A stretch of DNA of 64,000 nucleotides from an uncultured Candidatus Saccharibacteria bacterium (lineage in GTDB: Bacteria > Patescibacteriota > Saccharimonadia > Saccharimonadales > Saccharimonadaceae): assembly GCA_947253945.1 (NCBI GenBank), contig CAMYAY010000001.1, positions 75,202 to 139,201 on the forward strand, in the 5' to 3' direction. Made by a program: the position numbers and the translations under genes. Below the pieces are notes generated by a model. The model worked only from the letters and a program-made list of their open reading frames with translations. It made no database searches and was not told the DNA's origin. Positions 58,798 to 64,000 of this stretch are shown in pieces; positions within the stretch are counted from its first letter, which is position 1, and each line of letters begins with the position of its first letter.

Positions 58798-60561
58798 ATG
58801 AGTGGGCAAACAGACAACAATCATTCTTCTATCGAGGAAGTCGCCGAATTCTATCAAGCAATCGATCGGCGTTCTCTAATTCATAAAATCAGTGATGACC
58901 GGCCGTATGTTTATACGACAATGGAAATTTACGACATTAAAAATGGCATCCGTGGTGCTGGCGGTTTGGGCGTGCTAGCCGCAGATACGCGCCGTTGTGC
59001 TGAGGCACTTGATATACCGTTTGTGGTGCTAACGCCATTTTATCGTCGCGAGGGCCACCAGCGAATGGACAATTTTGTGCCGCACTATGAATATATTGAC
59101 AAAACTCCAGAGGTGGAAGATTTTACTAAAGCAGGTGAAACAATGCTGCGTGTTAAAGACCAGCCGTCGACTGTGCTGGATGTTTATACTAAGACATGCG
59201 GTTCGACGCGATTTGTTTGCATGACCGAGCCGAATTTTGGCGCGCTTTATCAAGGCAACCCGTCGGATGACCATCGACTTTATCAGATGGTGAGTCTTGG
59301 TTTTGGTGGTTATGCTGCGCTTAAGCTGCTTCATCTCAAGCCAGCGGTGATGCAGCTTAATGAAACAGCAACCGTGTTCGCCGCAGTAGCGCGCCTAGAC
59401 GAGCTGTGCGATAACGGTATGGATTTGTATGAGTCGATTGTGTATGTACGTAAGCATACCTTATATACCAACCATACGTTGGTACAGGCGGCTGAGTCGG
59501 AGTTTAGCTACCAACAGTTTGAAAAATTCGTCTTTCCGAATATCAAGTCACCAGCTCTACGACATTTTATTGGTTGTTTGTTTAAGGACGGCCGTTTGAA
59601 GTTGAGTAGTTTGACGATTGAACTCGCTGAGGCAAAGAATTGCGTGGCAAAACTTCATGCTAAAGTGGCAGATTATCACGATTTGTCAGGTGAGAAGGTG
59701 CATTTTACAGCAATTACTAATGGTATCGACCTCAATACTTGGATTGAGTCAGAAATTTTGCAGTTTTATCAGGCTAATGGCATCGTCAATAAGTTCAATA
59801 TGCCGGGTGAGAATTATGAGACTATCGCAGAAGATGTTTTGCGTGACAATGTCGCACAGCTTCGTGAGTTTAAACGGCTGGGGCGCCAGCGTTTGAATGC
59901 TGAGCTAAAACATCGTCGTGACCAGTATGGTGAGGTGGTGCAAATTCCGGAAGATGCTATCTTGTTTGATTATAAACGTCGGTTTGTGGCTTATAAGCGT
60001 CCGTGGATGCCATTTGAAAACATTGACGAGCTAAAGGATATCTTATTGACCTATAACGCGCATTATATTATGGCGGGCATGATGGCAGGCAATGTTGGCG
60101 CTGGTGATAATACTTACGACCGTTTGCAGGGCATGCTGAAACAAATTGCTGCCGACCCAGTACTACGTGAGCGCGTACATTATATTACTGATTACGACGA
60201 GCCGTTATCAAAGGCGATGAGCATGGGTTCAGATGTGTCGATTAATGTGCCAATCGTCGGGCTGGAAGCCTGCGGCACTTCATTTATGAAGGATTTGGGC
60301 AACTTGACGCTGTTAGTTTCTACGAACGATGGTGGTGTTGCTGATGTTAGCCCGTCAGTGGCGTTGATTGTACACGGTGATGATTATAACCATGAGATAC
60401 AGTCGCTCTACACGCAAATGCGTCATGCTGCGGATATTTTACGCGATGACAAGCGCTGGGCGGGCGAGGCAGCGCGCGTGTTAACTGCCTACTTACCGAT
60501 TATCAGTGGTACGCGTATGGTGCGTGATTACTTGAAGTTTCTTTTTAAGGGCGATAAATAA
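58798..60561 (+). CDS. Short alpha-glucan phosphorylase (GT35-like)
   Basis: This 587-residue protein follows the glycogen/alpha-glucan phosphorylase pattern in compact form. GAGGLGVLAADTRR matches the N-terminal SGGLGVLAGD, YTNHTLVQAAE matches the THTPV region, RRFVAYKRPW matches RFATYKR, and GLEACGTSFMK ends in Lys498 at the position of the pyridoxal-phosphate lysine. Phosphorylases release glucose 1-phosphate from alpha-1,4-glucan. Similarity is partial, so a related glycosyltransferase cannot be excluded. The pullulanase gene starts 5 bases after the stop, supporting a role in glucan breakdown. An AGGAG site precedes the ATG. Confidence 0.78.
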   Translation: MSGQTDNNHSSIEEVAEFYQAIDRRSLIHKISDDRPYVYTTMEIYDIKNGIRGAGGLGVLAADTRRCAEALDIPFVVLTPFYRREGHQRMDNFVPHYEYIDKTPEVEDFTKAGETMLRVKDQPSTVLDVYTKTCGSTRFVCMTEPNFGALYQGNPSDDHRLYQMVSLGFGGYAALKLLHLKPAVMQLNETATVFAAVARLDELCDNGMDLYESIVYVRKHTLYTNHTLVQAAESEFSYQQFEKFVFPNIKSPALRHFIGCLFKDGRLKLSSLTIELAEAKNCVAKLHAKVADYHDLSGEKVHFTAITNGIDLNTWIESEILQFYQANGIVNKFNMPGENYETIAEDVLRDNVAQLREFKRLGRQRLNAELKHRRDQYGEVVQIPEDAILFDYKRRFVAYKRPWMPFENIDELKDILLTYNAHYIMAGMMAGNVGAGDNTYDRLQGMLKQIAADPVLRERVHYITDYDEPLSKAMSMGSDVSINVPIVGLEACGTSFMKDLGNLTLLVSTNDGGVADVSPSVALIVHGDDYNHEIQSLYTQMRHAADILRDDKRWAGEAARVLTAYLPIISGTRMVRDYLKFLFKGDK

Positions 60562-60566
60562 TCCTT

Positions 60567-62507
60567 ATGAAGACGGCGCAGCAATGGTCAAATTATTATC
60601 AGACCACTAATTTATTGCCATTGCAATATAATGGTAATGATTTGGGCATGCGCTGCGATGAACACGGTACGCAGATTAAGTTATGGTCGCCGGTAGCTGA
60701 GCAAGCAACATTACGTCTTTACCGTGACGGTGAACCAGATACCAAGCCGTATTGGTCGGAGCCAATGACTATGCAGTCGGACGGCGTTTGGTCTTACGCT
60801 AGCCCAGAAGATTTAAACGGTATATACTACGATTTTTCGTTAGTGATTGATGGCGAAGCTGTATCAGCTGGTGACCCTTATGCTCGCACTACTGGCATCA
60901 ATGGCCATCGGGCGATGATAGTCGATTTATTGCAGACTAATCCAGCCGGTTGGGAACTAGACCGTGCGCCGGCTGTGACGGCTGATACCATTATCGATGA
61001 GATTCACATTAAAGAATTTTCTTCGCATAATCGTGGTGGCTGGCCTGAAGCGGTGAGGGGTAAGTATCTAGCTTTTACTTATCCGGAGACATCTTTGGAT
61101 GGCAAAGGTGAATTGCCAACAGGCGTGGCTTATTTAAAAAAGTTAGGCATTACGCATGTGCAAGTTATGCCAATGTATGACTATGGCTCGGTCGACGAAG
61201 ACGACGAACATCAGTTTAACTGGGGCTATGACCCAGTTAACTACAATACGCCAGAGGGGTCTTACGCAACTGACCCGCATCACGGCGAGGTGCGTATTAC
61301 GGAGTTAAAGCAGATGGTACAGAGTTTGCACCAGCAGGGGTTTCGCGTAGTGATGGATGTGGTGTATAATCACACGTACAATTTAGACAATCCACTGCAG
61401 CAGACTATGCCGTACTATTATTACCGTACGGATGCCAACGGTAATTTATCAAATGGCTCGGGTTGTGGTAATGATATTGCCACGGAGCGGCCAATGGTGC
61501 ATAAATTCATCGTTGATAGTGTGCTGTATTGGGCGCGTGAGTACCACATTGACGGTTTTCGTTTTGATTTGATGGGGCTGCTTGATGTGGACTTAATGAA
61601 AGATATTCGGGAGCGGCTTGATCAGATTTACGGCAGGGGTGAGAAGTTAATATATGGCGAACCGTGGGCAGCTGCGTTGACCGCTAGTATGGCACCGCTA
61701 ACCGATAAAAGTAATTTATGGCAGCTGGATGAAAATATCGGTATGTTCTCTGACGATACGAGGGACACCATTAAAGGTTCGGCGAGCAATCATCAGGCGG
61801 TGGGGTTTGTGAATGGCGAATCATATAGTGAACATCGATTACTTGCGGCAGTTCGGGCGTGGTGCATTTATGGGTCGAGTTTTAAGGCACCAAGTCAGGT
61901 AATTAATTATGTTTCGGTGCATGATAATCAGACGCTGTGGGATAAGCTGACCTCAACTACGCCAGATGAAGCGTTGCGACGACGTCAATATCGGTTGGCC
62001 GTGGCGATTTATTTAACTTGTTTAGGGCGACCATTAATGCTTAGCGGTGAATCGTTCTGGCGGACTAAGGACGGCAATGATAATTCACATAATGCGCCAA
62101 TTGAGTTAAATCAGTTGGATTGGAGTGCAGTTGAGCGAGCTAAAGATTTGTTTGAGTATTATCGTGGCTTGATTGCGCTGCGTAAACGTTTGCCAGGGCT
62201 GTGCGATAAGAGTACTACCGCTAGTAGCCGCATTACTAGCGACTGGGTGGCGCCCGGCTTAGTTGGGTTTAAGGTGGATAATCGTGGCGGCGATAATGCG
62301 GCTATGCTTACGCCTTGCCTACTGATAGTTTATAATAGGGAGCGAAAGGACCAAGATATTATTTTGCCGAGCGGGAAGTGGCGCGTACTAGCAGATGATA
62401 CTGACACTTGGCAGTGGCAAGAATCACCGCGCGTTGTGGAAGGCCATGTGATGGTTAATCAAGTGGGTTGGATGATACTTGGCGCATATAATGAAGCAGA
62501 TAATTGA
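60567..62507 (+). CDS. Cytoplasmic type I pullulanase / debranching enzyme (GH13)
   Basis: A 646-residue GH13 enzyme with an N-terminal CBM48-like beta domain (about 25-120), the pullulanase motif FNWGYDPVNYNTPEGSY, VMDVVYNHT, the nucleophile Asp334 in GFRFDLMG, the acid/base Glu365 in YGEPW and VSVHDNQTLWDKL. It should hydrolyse alpha-1,6 branch points. There is no signal peptide, so it acts on internal glucan and pairs naturally with the upstream phosphorylase. I see no glycogen synthase or branching enzyme in this window. The rRNA methylase gene starts inside its 3' end. Confidence 0.92.
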   Translation: MKTAQQWSNYYQTTNLLPLQYNGNDLGMRCDEHGTQIKLWSPVAEQATLRLYRDGEPDTKPYWSEPMTMQSDGVWSYASPEDLNGIYYDFSLVIDGEAVSAGDPYARTTGINGHRAMIVDLLQTNPAGWELDRAPAVTADTIIDEIHIKEFSSHNRGGWPEAVRGKYLAFTYPETSLDGKGELPTGVAYLKKLGITHVQVMPMYDYGSVDEDDEHQFNWGYDPVNYNTPEGSYATDPHHGEVRITELKQMVQSLHQQGFRVVMDVVYNHTYNLDNPLQQTMPYYYYRTDANGNLSNGSGCGNDIATERPMVHKFIVDSVLYWAREYHIDGFRFDLMGLLDVDLMKDIRERLDQIYGRGEKLIYGEPWAAALTASMAPLTDKSNLWQLDENIGMFSDDTRDTIKGSASNHQAVGFVNGESYSEHRLLAAVRAWCIYGSSFKAPSQVINYVSVHDNQTLWDKLTSTTPDEALRRRQYRLAVAIYLTCLGRPLMLSGESFWRTKDGNDNSHNAPIELNQLDWSAVERAKDLFEYYRGLIALRKRLPGLCDKSTTASSRITSDWVAPGLVGFKVDNRGGDNAAMLTPCLLIVYNRERKDQDIILPSGKWRVLADDTDTWQWQESPRVVEGHVMVNQVGWMILGAYNEADN

Positions 62508-63666
62508 AGAGACAGTTAAGACAACTAAATTAGTGCCTGGCGGTCAGGCGATGGCAGAACTAGCTGATGGTCGTAAGGTGTTTATTTGGGGTGCACTACC
62601 ACAGGAAACCGTGCGAATTCAGCTAACTAAGTTGAAGTCAAGCTATGCCGAAGGCTTTGTTACTGAAGTACTAGAACCAAATAGTGCGCGTATTGCGCCA
62701 CGCGACGAGTGTTATTTGGCGACTTCACCATGGCAAATTATGACAGAGGCGGCGGAGTTAGCGTATAAGTCACAATTGGTAGTAGATACCTTCCGGCAGG
62801 AACATATTGAATTGCCATCGGTGCCGATTCAAACCGACGGTAAGTTTTGGCAGTATCGCAATAAAATGGAGTATTCTCTTTGGTATGACCATGATACGGC
62901 GCGGATTTGGCCGGCATTCCATCGACGTGGTTCGCATCAGAAAATCCTAGTCAAGACTAGCTCAATTGAGCGGTCGGAAATTTGGGCAGAAGCGCAGCGT
63001 GTAATTGAGCGGCTAAATAATGACCCCGCAGCCGAGGCGCGACACTACCAATCATTGTTAGTGCGTTGTAATCAAGCTGGCGAAGTTAGCAGTGCGTTGT
63101 TTAAGAACGGTGAGCAGCATCCAAAAATGCGTCCGTTGAGCGATAGCTTATTAGGGCAGACATATCATTATTCGCCCAATGGATTTTTCCAGATTAACTT
63201 GCCGGTGTATGAACTAGCGTTGAATGAGATTAAGCGCCATTTGGGCGATGGTAAGGTAGTAGATATGTATTCGGGTGTTGGCACGATTGGTCTGTCGGTG
63301 GCTGGCGAGCGTCCGTTGACATTAGTGGAAACTGATAATTCAGCCTATGCCGAGCTAGAGCATAATTTGGCTGGTCGCCTTAACGCGCGCGGAGTACATG
63401 CTAAGAGCGAAGATGCACTAGAATATATCGTAGCTGACGCGACAATTATTGTCGACCCGCCGCGCGCTGGTTTAGATGTTAAAGTGGTTGACCGGATATT
63501 AGAGGTCTTACCGCCGCGAGTGATTTATTTGTCATGTAATCCAGCAACACAAGCGCGTGATGTGGCGCGACTTAGCGAACGCTATCGTATCGAGAGCCAT
63601 ACTCCGTTCAACTTCTTCCCGCGTACACCGCACATTGAGAATGTTGTATCGATGTCAAGGGCTTAA
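62491..63666 (+). CDS. RNA uracil-5 methyltransferase (RlmD/TrmA-type)
   Basis: From ATG 62491 the protein has 391 residues, with an N-terminal TRAM domain (about 8-60), a central RNA-binding insert (WQYRNKMEYSLW) and a C-terminal Rossmann methylase domain. SAM binding is at VVDMYSGVGTIGLS, the Asp-Pro-Pro motif is VDPPRAGL, the catalytic Cys349 is in YLSCNPATQARD and the general base Glu383 is in HIENVV. The four cysteines of the iron-sulphur cluster in E. coli RlmD are not conserved. The target (23S U747/U1939 or tRNA U54) cannot be told. It overlaps the pullulanase gene by 17 bases. Confidence 0.9.
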   Translation: MKQIIEETVKTTKLVPGGQAMAELADGRKVFIWGALPQETVRIQLTKLKSSYAEGFVTEVLEPNSARIAPRDECYLATSPWQIMTEAAELAYKSQLVVDTFRQEHIELPSVPIQTDGKFWQYRNKMEYSLWYDHDTARIWPAFHRRGSHQKILVKTSSIERSEIWAEAQRVIERLNNDPAAEARHYQSLLVRCNQAGEVSSALFKNGEQHPKMRPLSDSLLGQTYHYSPNGFFQINLPVYELALNEIKRHLGDGKVVDMYSGVGTIGLSVAGERPLTLVETDNSAYAELEHNLAGRLNARGVHAKSEDALEYIVADATIIVDPPRAGLDVKVVDRILEVLPPRVIYLSCNPATQARDVARLSERYRIESHTPFNFFPRTPHIENVVSMSRA

Positions 63667-63939
63667 TAGGTGGGTGCAATTTGCCTTTGTGTAGCAGGGC
63701 TTAGCGAGGACTATCGTTAAAAGGTTTAATGCGAAGCGGCTTTAAGCTGGGTTCTTGTGGTTTTTGAGTGTGATTTTGCTGTTTGAGGGAAGATATCGAC
63801 GCTCTGGGGTCGAGCGCACAGGATGTTAACGTTAAAAAGTGCACCCACTTTGCACCCAGCTGGTGAGGTGGTAAAATATAGTTCAAAAGGTGAAATGAGA
63901 CCTGATTATTAGTATGTGCACGAGGAGGTTTTTAAGGGA
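63667..63939. other. Intergenic region with long-range inverted repeats
   Basis: This is the longest stretch without a gene (273 bases). TGGGTGCAA at 63671-63679 pairs perfectly with TTGCACCCA at 63850-63858, and an offset 8-base copy pairs 63670-63677 with 63841-63848. Inside are a GCTC/GAGC hairpin near 63801-63815 and the palindrome TTAACGTTAA (63826-63835). I do not see a convincing open reading frame, terminator or known RNA. It may be a structured RNA or a small inverted-repeat element. Confidence 0.5.
63850..63877 (+). promoter_or_regulatory. Probable promoter of the truncated last gene
   Basis: TTGCAC, a 16-base spacer, TAAAAT preceded by TGG. Its -35 overlaps the right arm of the inverted repeat. 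Confidence 0.55.
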
Positions 63940-64000
63940 ATGAATAAGCTCGTTCGTTTTTGCCGTGAAGTAGCGACATTCGGCTTGACGGTTGCCTTAA
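63940..64000 (+). CDS. Start of a truncated gene, unknown product
   Basis: Twenty codons run to the window edge: MNKLVRFCREVATFGLTVAL, a short basic start running into a hydrophobic stretch, as in a membrane or exported protein. An AAGGGA sits directly before the ATG and a stronger GAGGAGG lies 11 bases upstream. Too little is visible to name it; SecE-like or signal-peptide proteins are both possible. Confidence 0.5.
   Translation, partial: MNKLVRFCREVATFGLTVAL

Noticed and set aside
63670..63860. tmRNA or other tRNA-like RNA on either strand
   Set aside because: The paired ends resemble an acceptor stem, but there is no TTCGA-type T arm, no CCA end and no convincing tag reading frame.
63701..63886. 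61-residue reverse-strand reading frame
   Set aside because: Composition and the strong inverted repeats look non-coding, and it has no ribosome binding site or recognisable domain.
1..64000. CRISPR arrays, insertion sequences, prophage, tRNA or rRNA genes
   Set aside because: Reading both strands showed no direct-repeat array, transposase, integrase or recognisable RNA gene.

Overview
The window looks like chromosome from a Candidatus Saccharibacteria (TM7/CPR) cell. Reasons: moderate G+C, very short intergenic gaps, standard stop usage (UGA is a stop), and a gene set typical of that group. That set includes a split transketolase beside GAPDH, RpiB, an Rpe-like protein, aldolase and a PfkB kinase; GatCAB; a YacL-like PIN-TRAM protein next to radA; a lone PilB-type ATPase; a single large PBP; and rpoBC without rplJL. 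The assignment rests on recognising families and on gene order, not on a search. Almost every gene is a core gene. I see no insertion sequence, prophage, CRISPR array, tRNA or rRNA.

Layout. 1-3360: 3' end of pheT, a membrane FKBP isomerase, a phospholipase D-like protein (-), a Pro-rich acidic protein and pyrophosphatase. 3365-6878: a short RelA/SpoT protein (-) divergent from an exported RCC1-repeat protein. 6939-12894: a carbon-metabolism block (gap, rpiB, rpe-like, split transketolase, fba, pfkB). 12945-20250: uvrB, a membrane protein, gatC-gatA-(HEPN-like)-gatB, and a galU-like gene. 20319-28551: a small membrane/YtxH pair, dnaE, a TrmH-type methylase (-), a PilB-like ATPase, rplS and an RNase HII-YraN fusion. 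28543-37513: an M1 aminopeptidase (-), nusA, a CIRCE-controlled clpC, radA and PIN-TRAM. 37467-43265: a polytopic membrane protein and PBP1A (-), tyrS and a membrane protein. 43270-47794: recG, a phospholipase C/P1-like protein, rsmD, rpmB and an M50 protease. 47808-55323: rpoB-rpoC with a structured leader. 55360-63666: corA, an mgtA-like ATPase, a glucan phosphorylase, a pullulanase and an RNA uracil methylase. 63667-64000: a structured intergenic region and the start of a truncated gene.

The strongest genome-scale signal is regulatory. First genes of transcription units repeatedly have an extended -10 element (TGN before the hexamer) only 6-9 nt upstream of the start codon and no Shine-Dalgarno, which predicts leaderless mRNAs. 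Downstream genes in operons usually carry AGGAGG-type sites. The few promoters without TGN tend to have the best -35 boxes. This pattern corrects several start codons, which I have adjusted.

The carbon genes could together move sugar phosphates through the non-oxidative pentose pathway into triose phosphates, while the phosphorylase and pullulanase would feed in intracellular glucan. Protein-level oddities are an RNAP beta' that has lost both zinc sites, an acidic tail on RpoB, an RNase HII-YraN fusion, a membrane HEPN-like protein inside gatCAB, an altered RpiB active site and an RSH protein without regulatory C-terminal domains.
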